From Anseranas semipalmata (taxonomy: Eukaryota > Chordata > Aves > Anseriformes > Anseranatidae): 64,000 bases of DNA. The position numbers and the translations under genes are program-made. Location: the NCBI GenBank assembly GCA_013399115.1, contig VXAA01003176.1:246079-310078 (forward strand), read 5' to 3'. The notes beneath the pieces are model-generated. The model was not told the DNA's origin. It saw only the letters and a program-made list of their open reading frames with translations, and did no database searches. This document shows positions 1 through 10,880 of this stretch, in pieces; the stretch's first letter is position 1, and every line of letters begins with the position of its first letter.

Positions 1-1861
1 TAGAAACAACCCTACACCCAGCATGTTTCTTTGGGGTTGTGCTAGGCTTATCAAATCATGTTCGAATGAACTTCTAAAGACTGTTTTAAAGCACAGTTTT
101 AGTGCCCATTTTGTTTGTTTGTTCTCACTTTGCTTGTTGCATTAGTTAGAAAGCCTCTGATCAGAGAGCATTGACTAAAGGGAATCTCTAGAGAAAACTG
201 CTTCTCCCATGGGCAGTAAGAGAGACCAAGGTGGGATGAGCATGAGCAGCAGCTCATGGGAGTCTGAAGCTTATACAGAGTCCAATAAATAGTCAAAAGA
301 AGTGGGCCCATAATGAGCCCTCCTCCAGGACAGAAAAGCACCGTCCAAACTGTGCAGACAGGACTGAAAGTCAGAAAGCCACAGAGCTGACTGTAACCAG
401 GCCTGGAAGCGAGGAGCTGCTCTTTAGGTAAAGGTCTGCAAGCCCTTTTTAGTCCTATTCTTCTTTTGCCAAGTCACATAAAAAATTTTAATATATATAT
501 AAAAAAAAAAAACCTCTAAATTGTCTATTTTATAAATAGGCATTTGAGTTTAGCCTCCTTTTTGAGAAGCTCATAATCAGGAAGAACTGCAGAGATCTGC
601 TTTAGTGCTCTGGCTGTCACAAGGCAAATAAAATAGCAATACTAGCAGAAAATTAAAAGCAAGTACAAAAAAAATGCTTTGATGTTAAAACAAATTACAG
701 GCAACAGTTCTGTGGATATTTTCAGGAAGAGGTGAGAGGAATTTAGGGAGTTGTATATGTAGAATGAAAATGTAAATATGAGAAAGATAGCAAAAGACCG
801 GACAGTACCAGCACATGATATTCTTGTACCATAAGAAGAAAGAGGGAAACTACATCTCCTGCGTGGAAGTGAAGTGCAGTTTTAAGTTCACACACAAAAC
901 CCCAGGCAGTAGCACATGCAAACTCACACAGAAGACTGCATAATCACTTGTTTTCAAGAAAGATGAATTCAGACTACAACTGAGGCAAATAAATGAATCC
1001 TAGGTTGGGGAATAGCAGGGCTAGAGGGCTAAAGGAGAAGATCTTGGCTTGCTTAACTTAGCCAAAAACCAGACCAACAGGGAAGATAACTCATGTTTAG
1101 AGAAAAAGCCTTGTGAAAAAACAAAGCAAACAAAATTCTGTTTCCATGTAAATGGAAGGATAATACTGGCATAAACATAAAAGGTACACTCTGACTATAG
1201 ATTCAGGCCAAGAAAAACCACCTCACCCCAACAATCTCAGGAGTAACACTGTGAAGGCTTATTTAGGCTGAGAAGTCCTCCCAGTCCCATCTACTTTAAA
1301 ATGTTAGTTGATCACCCTGTGAAAGGGATAATTAAATGGCTTTCACAGGTCTATGAGGGGATTGGCTTAATTTATTCCTGTATTCCTCTTTTTTTTTTTT
1401 TTGCGCCAGTTTTTAGGTCAACTCGATAAAGTCAAATAATATACACTTTTAAGAATCTTTGTTATCTCTTGTAACATTTAATTGAAAACAGTGAAATATT
1501 ATGTTTAATACCGAATTTGCTTCATGGGATGAAAGTCTTAAATTAATAAACATTTCAATTTTAGAGATGTGCTGAAAAACACTGGTATAAGCAGCATCAT
1601 ATCATACCGTGTAGGAAAGAGAAAGTCACAGGTTTTAGGACATGGAAAGAGAAATTCTGCAGTGCCAAAATGGATTTTATAACCCACTTAAATCAGATGC
1701 TTTTTCCCTTTTTCTCTGTTTTACTGTATCTATTTCTACCATTGAAAAGCAGCATCAGAATAGTAACATTTAGTAACCAGATGGACTAGATTCAAGCAGG
1801 TCACCCTTCTCTGCTGTAAGGGACAGCAAGCTTTTGAGGAGCTACCCACCACTGCTATACC
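1..1861. other. AT-rich non-coding stretch, nothing recognised
   Basis: I see no gene, RNA gene or named repeat here. The stretch holds short A and T runs, including a T14 run at 1389-1402 and a short TA run near 490-500. The one open frame of any length (minus strand, 99-341) looks like chance: it is short and resembles no known family. Confidence 0.6.
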
Positions 1862-2232
1862 CTGTCAGACCTGTATGAGGAGACACTGGGAGATCTGGGC
1901 CTGATACAAGAAGTTCAGATGGATATCTAATTGCAGTCTCTACCTGCCAACAGGGATCTAGAGAGAAGATAGATCTGGTCTCTTTCAAAAGTACTCAGTA
2001 AAAGAAGGAGAGGCAGCAAGCAGAATTTGCAGCAGGGGAAACTCCAACTAGTTGCAAGAAAAAAAAGTCTTCACAATGAGGCTCATCAAACATCGGAGCA
2101 GGATGTCCAGAGAGTTTGGAGACTATCTTTGGGGATATCAAACTTGTCTAGAGAAGGACCTTAGCAATCCAATCTAACTTTGAGCAGCAGGGTGGATGTG
2201 ATTCCTTCCACCCAAAATGACTTCATGATTCT
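1862..2232 (+). repeat. Diverged CR1 LINE 3' fragment
   Basis: The order of motifs follows the 3' part of avian CR1 in the sense direction. A GACACTGGGAGATCTGGGCC segment near 1882 is followed by a CTAGAGAGAAGAT segment near 1958. Next comes AAAAAAGTCTTCACAATGAG near 2062, the counterpart of the conserved AAAACTTCTTCACTGTGAG stretch, then a CAGAGAG segment near 2110. It ends with GAGCAGCAGGGTGGATG near 2183 and a terminal ATTCT-type unit at about 2232. CR1 is a 5'-truncating non-LTR retrotransposon, and this copy is inactive. Divergence is clearly higher than in the 34-kb copy, so it is older. The 5' limit is approximate. Identification comes from recalled family features, not from an alignment. 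Confidence 0.8.
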
Positions 2233-3189
2233 AAAAATGATCCATATTTCTGCAGCTCTTGCTTGGACTAGAAGAAATGTCTGCAGCTCTTCAAGGAAAT
2301 TATAGCACACCTAGTTTAAGATTGTATCTTTCTGATTATATTTAAAGATCACATCATAAACATTAACAATTTATAACTTATTAACTACATGAAGAGTATT
2401 TAAGAGTAAGACAATTTTGTCCATAAACTCCAAACAAGTGGATAAACTAAAACATCTATGGGATAAATATACAAATGCTTAGAAATCTGAATGTGTTGCA
2501 AGTATAAAACCCAACATGTTGGATGCTCAGTTTAATGTTATGTCTTCATACCAGAGCTTACCTCTTGAACAGCTACAGTTCATGAGTTGAAATGCTGTCA
2601 ATCAACAACTTTTTTTTTTGCTTTTTGTTCATTAAGAAAGAACAAGAAAATAAATTGCACCCAGATAAACCCTGGCTGAGAAAAATATTATTTAAAATTC
2701 ATAAAGTATGCTGTAATATTGTAAAATGTACAAGTTACCTGTAGTTTGACACTATGCAAGTACATAGGTGAAGGTTATTTTCCCCAAACAGTAGCTATTG
2801 CTGCCATGTGTGCCAACAGCAAAATGATGTGAAATAATTTTTTTTTTTTTTTTTTACAATAAAGAGAACCTTCTTGACATAACTGACTGGAAGCCTAATG
2901 ATTTATTCTGATTAGAAACATGCATACTTCAGTTCGTGTCAATATTTGCATTGACTACAAATAATGTGTTCTTTCTTCATACAATTAAAATAAAATGCAA
3001 ATATCTAGTCAAAATAGATATTTGTCCAGTAGCAGTATTGTTCAGATTTGTGCTTTCAGAAAACAGATGAACAAGCTATGAGTGTAGCCCTATAGTCCTG
3101 TAAATACCATATTGCCATCACTAGTAGTAGGCCACAGATTTTGTATTGAGTTTAGAAGATCTCAAGGTTACCATATTTGTTTTGCCTGA
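2233..3189. other. AT-rich non-coding stretch with T18 run
   Basis: No gene or named element is seen. A T18 homopolymer lies at 2838-2855 and is followed by an AATAAA hexamer. There is no upstream reading frame that would make this a retroposed gene. Confidence 0.55.
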
Positions 3190-3709
3190 GCTTGTCTTGA
3201 CCCCACCTGGAGCTTTCTTTTCACTTGGTTTAGCTATAACAATAATTCATCAATGACCAGGTAGGTATTCTTAACTTGCTTTACATATACATATCTTTGT
3301 ATGGTACACACACAATTATTATACACATGGTAGATTAGATAGCAGAGGCCTCTAGAAGGAGCAGCACAAGATGCAGCATAGAGGAGTACCTGGGATGGCA
3401 AAAGATGGGTCACAAGCTGCAACAAGACCCTGGGGCTGCAAACAACTCCCCAGCAGTCAGTTGAAGAACCAATAACCCAGTTCCGGACAAAACTGGTTTT
3501 GGGGGTAACAGAACAAAGAAACAAGTATCCAACATATGTAAAATTCACCATGTATACTATATTTACAGACCAATGAAGAGACAACAAGGTGCAAAGCTGT
3601 CCTACCAAACATAAAAAAAGGCCTCCAAGTTTTATATGTTCTAAGGCAAGGAGGAAGAAAACATCACCAACAGCCTTCTTCAGGCAAAGGGATGCTCACT
3701 ACTTGCCAC
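3190..3709 (+). other. Unassigned segment with CCAAT and TATA-like boxes upstream of the LTR
   Basis: Base composition is more balanced than in the neighbouring DNA. A CCAAT box lies at 3570-3574 and a TATA-like ATAAAAAAAGG at 3611-3621, about 40 bp apart, which is a spacing seen in polymerase II promoters and in retroviral U3 regions. A 124-codon minus-strand frame (3234-3608) covers much of it but resembles no protein I know. It could be an older LTR into which the 3715-4278 LTR inserted, or chance. I could not find TG...CA ends or a target duplication for such an outer element. Confidence 0.25.
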
Positions 3710-3714
3710 ATTGC
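3710..3714. repeat. Target-site duplication, left copy (ATTGC)
   Basis: The five bases directly before the TG of the LTR are repeated exactly after its terminal CA at 4279-4283. This fixes both ends of the insertion. Confidence 0.9.
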
Positions 3715-4278
3715 TGTCCTGGTTTCAGCTGGGATAGAGTTAATTTTCTTCCTAATAGCTGGTACGGTGCTGTGTTTTGAATTCAGGATGAGAACAATGC
3801 TGATAACACACCAGTGTTTTAGTAGTTGCAGAGCAGTGCTTACACAGAGCCAAGGACTTTTCAGCTTCTCGTGCTGCCCTGCCAGCGAGGAGGCTGGGGG
3901 TACACGAGGAGCTGGGAGGGGACAGAACCAGGACAGCTGACCCAAACTGGCCAAAGGGATATTCCATACCATATGACGTCATGCTGAACAATTAATATGG
4001 GGTGGCTAGCCGGGGGGGGGTACCGCTGCTCGGGGACAGGCTGGGCATCGGTCAGCGGGTGGTGAGCAATTGCATTGTGCATCACTTGTTTTGTACATAT
4101 TATTATTATTATCATTATTATTATTATCTCCCTTCCTTTTCCGTCCTATCAAACTGTCTTTATCTCAACCCACGAGTTTTTTTTTCCAATTCTCTCCCCC
4201 ATCCCACTGGGGGCGGGGGAGGAGAGCGAGTGAACGGCTGTGTGGTGCTCAGGCTGCCTGCTGGGTCAAACCACAACA
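3715..4278 (+). mobile_element. Solo LTR of an ERVL-type endogenous retrovirus
   Basis: The element is 564 bp, starts TGTCCTGG and ends CCACAACA, and is flanked by a perfect 5-bp duplication ATTGC (3710-3714 and 4279-4283). A 5-bp duplication is typical of class III (ERVL) elements. The sequence closely matches an LTR that I recognise as abundant in many bird genomes. Visible U3 parts are a TGACGTCA site (3974-3981), a decayed TATA region near 3987-3998 and a G9 run (4012-4020). A TTA/ATT triplet tract spans 4099-4127, and a CTATCAAA near 4146 stands where a poly(A) signal would be. No gag, pol or env sequence lies on either side, so this is a solo LTR left by recombination between two LTRs. 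Confidence 0.93.
3974..3981 (+). promoter_or_regulatory. CRE/ATF-type palindrome TGACGTCA in the LTR U3
   Basis: A perfect TGACGTCA octamer, the full cAMP-response element bound by CREB/ATF proteins, sits just upstream of the place where the LTR would carry its TATA box. The TATA region itself appears mutated (ATTAATATGG). Activity in any tissue is inference only. Confidence 0.5.
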
Positions 4279-4283
4279 ATTGC
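4279..4283. repeat. Target-site duplication, right copy (ATTGC)
   Basis: Exact repeat of 3710-3714, directly after the terminal CA of the LTR. The empty site can be inferred by removing 3715-4283. Confidence 0.9.
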
Positions 4284-7200
4284 CCTCCCTGCCCCCAGCA
4301 GCAGTGAAAGTTTAAGAACACCAGGAAACAGAATAAATATTAGGGGGTGGACATTTAACGGTATTATCTACTGTACAATTTAACTGTATTATTACGTGTG
4401 TTTTTTTTTTCCTGTAATAGTATTCTCTATTATTGTTTCACTTTCTGTAATAATTAAATTTGAATTAGGTTGTTAAGATTTCAATTAACAAAATAATAAA
4501 TATCAGTTTTGTTTAAAAGGCATGTTTCCATTTTGCCTATAACAAGATGTTGAGCATAATATTTGCTTTAGCTTTGTCAAGTATCATGACACTAAGATGA
4601 TCATGGACAATAGTTGAATTATGCATAGAACATTATTTAATTAATAATTAGATTAATAATTAAACAATTAGAGTCAGTAAGCAGTCTTTATTCAATTTAA
4701 ACAAAAAAACCTGCATATTTTGAAATGCATATTTTAGCACTTCAGTTCCAGGTGAACAAAGCTACCATTGACGCAGTTTTCACTGTTTTTCTTGTTTCAC
4801 AATACCCTAGCAGATAATTTTATAAGAAAATTAGCCTTTTTTTCCTGCTTTCATGTAAATTCTTAATAAAAAAGAAGATTATTAAAAGGCCTAATTTCCA
4901 GAACAATAAGTTTGCAGCCATCCTATAACTTTATCTGAAAACAGAAATATACTCTATAGATCTTTGGGTATATATGTTTTAGTTGATCTTTGGATAAAAA
5001 AAAAAACACCAAATACATTTTTCTCCTCAGAGGATATTTGATGAGCACCTCATGGGGTTGTTCACTAAATATAAACCAAGCAAAGTAAACAAAAGAAAAT
5101 CCAGAAGGATGTTCTCTTTGTATAGCATGCATGTAAGAAATAAAGAATTTTTTTTCCTGACTGCCTTTCATTATTGTGCCTGGTGACCGCACATTACAGC
5201 GATTCTACACATGGCATTTTCTTAAAGCAATCTACACCGCAGAAAGGAGTCACGGTCAGCTGACCATCTCAAATCCTCAGCTCAACTCCTCTCATTACAG
5301 TGCATTGCCTTAACTGAATTTAGCTATGCACTAATTAGCACAGAAGGAAATATATATACTTCTGACAGGAAGCACTACAGGTTTTGTCTGTAAAATTAAC
5401 AGCACGGCTTCAGCATGCCAAGAGGTTTGGACAATTTCATTTTGTCTCTGAAAGGCAGCAACCTGTGCTTTCTATCAAGCAAACTGCACCGGGGATCATG
5501 TTACGTATTTCTGGACAACGCTTTTACAGCATCTCCAGAGGGGATTGGAGAAAGACTATTTCAGTGTGCATTGAGCTCATTAAAGTATTTCTTCCCTAAA
5601 GTGCTGTTCTCAATCTAGTTTCCAGGACAGATGAGTATGGGCAGAAGGAAGCCTTTTGCTCCCATACAGAACTTTTACAGTGTCAGAAGACTGCTAAATT
5701 GCTCTTGAGCACTAACTATTCAGTAATTGTGTGCTTGTGTGATTGGGAAGGAGAGGGAGAGATTTGCGGAGATCCTGATTTACCGCAGGTATAGTGTACA
5801 ATTACACCTCAGAGACTCTGATATTAGAAAACCTATATGTTATTTTGATTAGATTTTTTGCTGAACTGTAACTTGACATCTTGCAAATCCTTGCTTTAAA
5901 AATACTGTATTTGTGTTATTACTGTTTCTGTATGAAATATATGAAGATACTGAGAAACTAATACAGATAACAGATGTCAAATCAAGATGGTAAATGACTT
6001 TCTTGTTGTTAGATACCAATTTCTGAAGTTCAGTGACAGCTCGAGTAGCATTTGCCAACATTTGCACTATGCTTATTGAGAATGGCACCTGCAAATTAAT
6101 CTTATATATAAAAACATGAGCCTAGTCCTGAAAAATGTGTAATATGTTAACGCCCAAATAGAGCAAAGCAGTTGATGCACTGCTTGGTTTAAAAGAATGC
6201 TTCAATCCCATAGGGTTCAAGAAGGCTCAAGTACATGCTTTCACATATCCCATCTGACAGCTGCAAAGCTCCTAGCTACAAGCGCTTAGTGAAGACAAAG
6301 TCATAAGCTCAGATAGCACAGAAATGGTTTCAGACAGTAGTAATTTCAGATGTATAACTTAGACATGTTCAACTGGCCTAGTTACTGGGTTTGATTTTAC
6401 ATCTACACCGAAAGCCACTAATACCGGGGACGTGCCTACACAGAGATGCTCCCTGAGATAAGCAGATAAATCAGGCAGCAGGAAGAGTCTGGTTGCAGCT
6501 CTGTGCAGACTGTTCCTGAGATGATAAATTGTTCTGTACAGAATAATTATTAATGAAGCTGAGATACAGAGTGGACCCAGGAGGCTTTACCACACAAAAT
6601 TGCATACAACCAAATTAAACAGCTGCAAACTGAATATTACCCTATATAGTAAAAATAAAAATAAGAATTTTCTCTTAGCCCTAATATGTTTTGAATGAGA
6701 TGACATTAACTATAACAGTGACTAAAAGCGGACAAGAAATCTTTAGTGTTAAAAACAAGGCATCTGCTTATTAAATATAATAAGCATTATGTACTTTATG
6801 GCTGAACATTCATGTCTGCGCTTGATGGCACTTTTATAGTATAATGAAAATAATGATAATTTTGCCTGGCACTGGAAAATATCACTGTTGATATTTTCTC
6901 TTAGGAAAACAAAACAAAACAACAACAAAAAATACAAAAACAACCAGCCTCCAGGAGATTACAGTATATATTTATTTTGTATCTAGAATTATTTTATGCA
7001 AAAATCAAGGATGTTAAGTAAAGTTTCCTTGTTTGTTTCTGATCATTCTTTCTACACAGCCTAATCATATTCCTTCTGCTGGATTCAGTGAAAACAATAT
7101 TAGGCTGAAATATGTATTGAAATTTAAAATTACACCACAACAATAATTCATGCAATATTAATGCACAGTTTTGCATATCATTCAAAGATCAGAGTGCAAA

Positions 7201-8221
7201 CTCCCACGCTCTTGTAATTGTATACCTACAGCATTTGGCTTTCTTTATCAGTCCCTTCACCTTCCTAATACTAAAGGTGACATGCCCTGCTAAGCAAGAC
7301 ACAAACCCATTCAAATGCTTGATACAAGATAATGATGCAGCTCAGTTAAACCACCGCAATAAATAAGACACATGTACTCCTGCATGGCTGAAATGTTTTT
7401 GTCTTGTTTTCACTTTCTCTCTATCCAAAGAAAATGCCTCAACCAAGGGCTAAGAGGTTTTACCATTCAAAAAGAGCAACAGAGAATTGTCTTAGAAAAA
7501 AAAAAAAAATAATGAAAGATAAGTTGTATAATACCGGGAATTTTAGGCTATTATAGTTAATGGTAATAATGGAACAGAAAAATCTTTTTACTCAATTGAG
7601 GCTTACTGGAGAAAATGCCACATGTGTTCATACCTCCTATATTTCCCCTGAATGGATGGGCTACTCTACTACTAGTAACCGAAGCTTTAGAAGCCTCTGT
7701 GCTGAAAAACAGAAAATCTGAAGGCCACAGCTCTGAGATATTGAGGAAAATACAGCTCCACTCTTCGCTCCAACTGCTTTCCAGGAGCTAGATAAGGATG
7801 AGAGTCCTTATCCTTCTTTATGGGAAATTGTAATCTTCTAATGAGTTAGTAGTACAACGGATATACTTGCTCAATTTTTTCCCCCATGCAAAGACTCAAT
7901 GGTTTTGTTTCAGTAGATCCCTACTCCTGAAGGCAGTAGGCACTGCAGGAGGTGGCCCAGCGACCCCCTGCAGAGGGGCCAAGGACTTGGCAGCCCCCAG
8001 AAAGGTGAGCAGGTGTCCCGGAGGGAGGTAGCACAACAACATGACAGAGAGACGAGTCAGAATTTGCAACGAACAGCACGGTAGCGTCTAATAATACAAC
8101 ATCAATCAGTCTCAAATGACATAAAGCATTACCACCTTAGACGCAGTGCCAGTACTTGTTAGATATCGTTGTCTCCTATCCCAGCCTCTGCCAGCTAGAC
8201 CCTGTATTGTACTTATGCTTT
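4284..8221. other. AT-rich non-coding stretch, no gene seen
   Basis: No gene or named element is seen. Near 4626-4670 there is a degenerate TAATTAATAATTA-type tract. Two overlapping plus-strand frames at 5384-5618 lie in a slightly more GC-balanced patch but match no family I know. The part from 7920 to 8115 is noticeably richer in G, C and CpG than its surroundings, without a recognised gene or repeat. Confidence 0.5.
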
Positions 8222-8292
8222 GTTTGAGTATCTCCAAGGATGGAGATTCCAACCTCTCTTAATGGTGTAACCAACCTTTGTGTAATGCTGTA
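8222..8292 (-). repeat. Short, old CR1-like relic
   Basis: The run from TTTGAGTATCTCCAAGGATG through GGAGATTCCAACCTCTC to ACCAACCTTTGTGTAATG follows, with many changes, the antisense of the CR1 3' region, as in the 34-kb copy (CTTCCAGGGATGGGGCATCC then CAGCCTGTGCCAGTG). Only about 70 bp can be followed, so the call is moderate. The surrounding bases could not be linked to CR1. Confidence 0.5.
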
Positions 8293-10599
8293 AAGCTTGC
8301 TTTAGACCAGACAGTAACTAAAAGTTAAGCAAGGACTCCAATAATATAAAAATATATCTATATTAACCCATAATTTAGAGTGTTTACATTAGGCCATGTT
8401 TGGAAATTGTTTTTCAGTCAAAGTCTTTATTTTACTACTACTTGTAATGCTTTATCTAAGCAGATTTTTACACAAGTTCCATGAAATAGTAGCTGAAGAA
8501 AATCCTTCTCAAGGGACACTTTCTGCATTGAAACCTCAGGCTAGGTTGGAGGAGGGGAGGGAAGTTATTTTACTGAAACAGCAAGAACATCAGCTATACA
8601 TTTTGACAAATACCAGTCTCTGATATACTTAAAATCAGCAGTATTTCAATTTCTTAAATACTTAAAATTCCATCTGGGACAGCTCTCCTTTCTCAGCTGC
8701 AAACATTAAAAAAAAAATCTAAAATTATAAGGTTACAGTGAGAGCATTCCCTCCCTTTCCTCCTTACTCCCATCGCTCTTACTCCCCCAGTGGTCATTGC
8801 TCAACTCTTCCTTTCTGGTACAGCAACTGATTTTACTGAAGATTGTCCAGCCATTGCCCTGTGACTGTAACAAGGACAAATGAACTTCACAGAATGTCAA
8901 CACCGCCACATTCTCTCAGAAGTAATAGGAAAAACATTATGCAAAAGGGAAAAAGGATCATTTCGTATTATTTTTGTACTCTATAGGTAATTCTGTCTTT
9001 GTCTTAATACCTGTTAAGGTACCAGAAGATATCAAAGCCTTTCTGATATTCTCTTCTATAGGAAGTTTTAGTGTAGGCAGAGAAGTAGGACTCTCTTGCA
9101 AAAAAGAATATAATGTGCTTAGAAATAAAAAGAAGCACTATTCAAAAGGCTCAGGTATCTTTTGAAATACCCTTGAGAACAATTTATATTTCAGTCCTGG
9201 CATTCTCCTTGTAAATTAGAAGCAAATTCTGTAATCTTTCAGTAAATAAAACTGAATGTTTTTCAGCAAAACTACATCTACATTTTTCTGTGAAAGGAAG
9301 ACTTTTTACTTTTAAATTGCTGTTGAAATTGCATTCTCCTGTGTATCGCTTAGCTGCCTTCTTTTCACAAACATCCAAATAGGGTCTGTATTTCTAATGA
9401 TTGGGTCCTGTGGCTCACTTTACCGATAGTCTGATTATTCTGTCTGGAAGTATAAATCATTTTCATGCCCTTTAAATATCCAGTTTGTGCCAATATTTAA
9501 AGAAAAAACTAATAATAATCACAGACAAAACTATCAAATTTTATCTGCATTTTTAAAAACCACTTTGCATATTACTTAGCACATTAATTTTTTTCCCTAT
9601 TTGCTGGAATACAGTGTTAACATACTGTCATCAGTGAACACACCAATCAATCATATTTCTTTTTATCATTTATTTTCCCTACATCTGGTCAAAGCTATAA
9701 ATATACTTTATTTACAGGCTGAAAACTGGAAATTAGTTAAATTAACAGATGACCAGAAAGACATCAGGTCAGTAACCTTCAATAACCTAGTTTTGCGCAA
9801 CTGATATAAGTCCATCGAAACTGGTGAAATTATATTTCCTACATTGCTGTAGGAAAGCTCATCCTGTATCACAAGATTCCTCCAACTACTCTCTCCAGAG
9901 CTTGGGGTGAAATTTTGATCCTATGAATCTTGAGCAGCTCCCATCAAAGTAAGAAAGCTGGAGGGATATACAGCACATGCAAGAGTGAAATTAGAGCCTG
10001 GTATTAGCCACAGGCCTCTCAAAAGCAGTATCAGGTGTGAATGTCAAATAGCCATGCAAAACTGACTCTCTTTAAATATCGAAGAGCAGTGTGCAAATAT
10101 ATATACTTCAGCATCTTCATATCAACATTTAACATTTCCTGTAAGATTTAATTGATAATGACTGCAAAATTTATCTCAGATTTTTCTGCATTTTCAGTTT
10201 GGAAATATCAGCAGTTAAGAAAAAGTCTTTATGAAACAGATAATGAAAAAATCCATCGTAGCCCTTTAAAGATGAGTAAGAAGCCAGCAAGTTTATAACC
10301 GTACTAAAATACACAGTTCAATTTTTTCAAACATACCGAGCAAGAGAAATCAATGTTTGCTCCCGCTGTCTGCCAAATCAGGTTATTTGTTTGGATTTCA
10401 CATACATATGGATTTAAAAATCCCCCACCACATATGAATACATAACTAAAGGACTGACTCAATTTCTGATAAAAACGAACAGAAAAGCCTCTTATCTATT
10501 GAGCTTAGTAGTCCTTAGCAAAATTCCAAAGACCGCAGAAGCAGTGACATTATACACAATAGATTTCCAGTAAACATTTCTAATTACTAATACAAAGCA
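8293..10599. other. AT-rich non-coding stretch, nothing recognised
   Basis: Only short chance frames are present (for example plus 8396-8623 and minus 9184-9378). A pyrimidine-rich patch lies near 8745-8790. I recognise no named repeat. Confidence 0.55.
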
Positions 10600-10880
10600 G
10601 ACCGCTAGCTCGTGGAACTCAGCAAACACACAGGCATGACTGTCTCCAATGACTGCCCCCAAAGTCCCCTTTTCACTCCTGCGCTCAAGGGGCTACCTTT
10701 ACGCCTGGAAATGAAGTCCCCCCAGTACTGCCTTGCACGGGGTGCACTTCTCCCCGACATGAGCACGCTCAGTACTCTGCCTTGACATGGCACCCCAGGA
10801 ACTGAGGCACCCCTGCTTGAGGATGCCCTGAGGAGCCACCCAGACATGCCAGTTCGTTAACGCGAAATGATGCCTGTGCA
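10600..10880. other. GC- and CpG-enriched patch of unknown nature
   Basis: About ten CpG dinucleotides fall within some 280 bp, including TTCGTTAACGCGAAATG near 10853-10869, in otherwise CpG-poor DNA. Two overlapping minus-strand frames (10605-10847 and 10699-10881) resemble no known protein. It could be a young repeat of a family I do not recognise, a non-coding exon or a conserved element. It is much too small to be a normal CpG island. Confidence 0.4.

Noticed and set aside
1..60. 15-bp match to 23253-23267 (TTGGGGTTGTGCTAG)
   Set aside because: A match of this length is expected by chance between two places in 64 kb, and the flanks do not align.
3234..3608. 124-codon minus-strand frame upstream of the ERVL LTR
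   Set aside because: No similarity to retroviral or host proteins could be seen. The part is more likely untranslated or LTR-derived.
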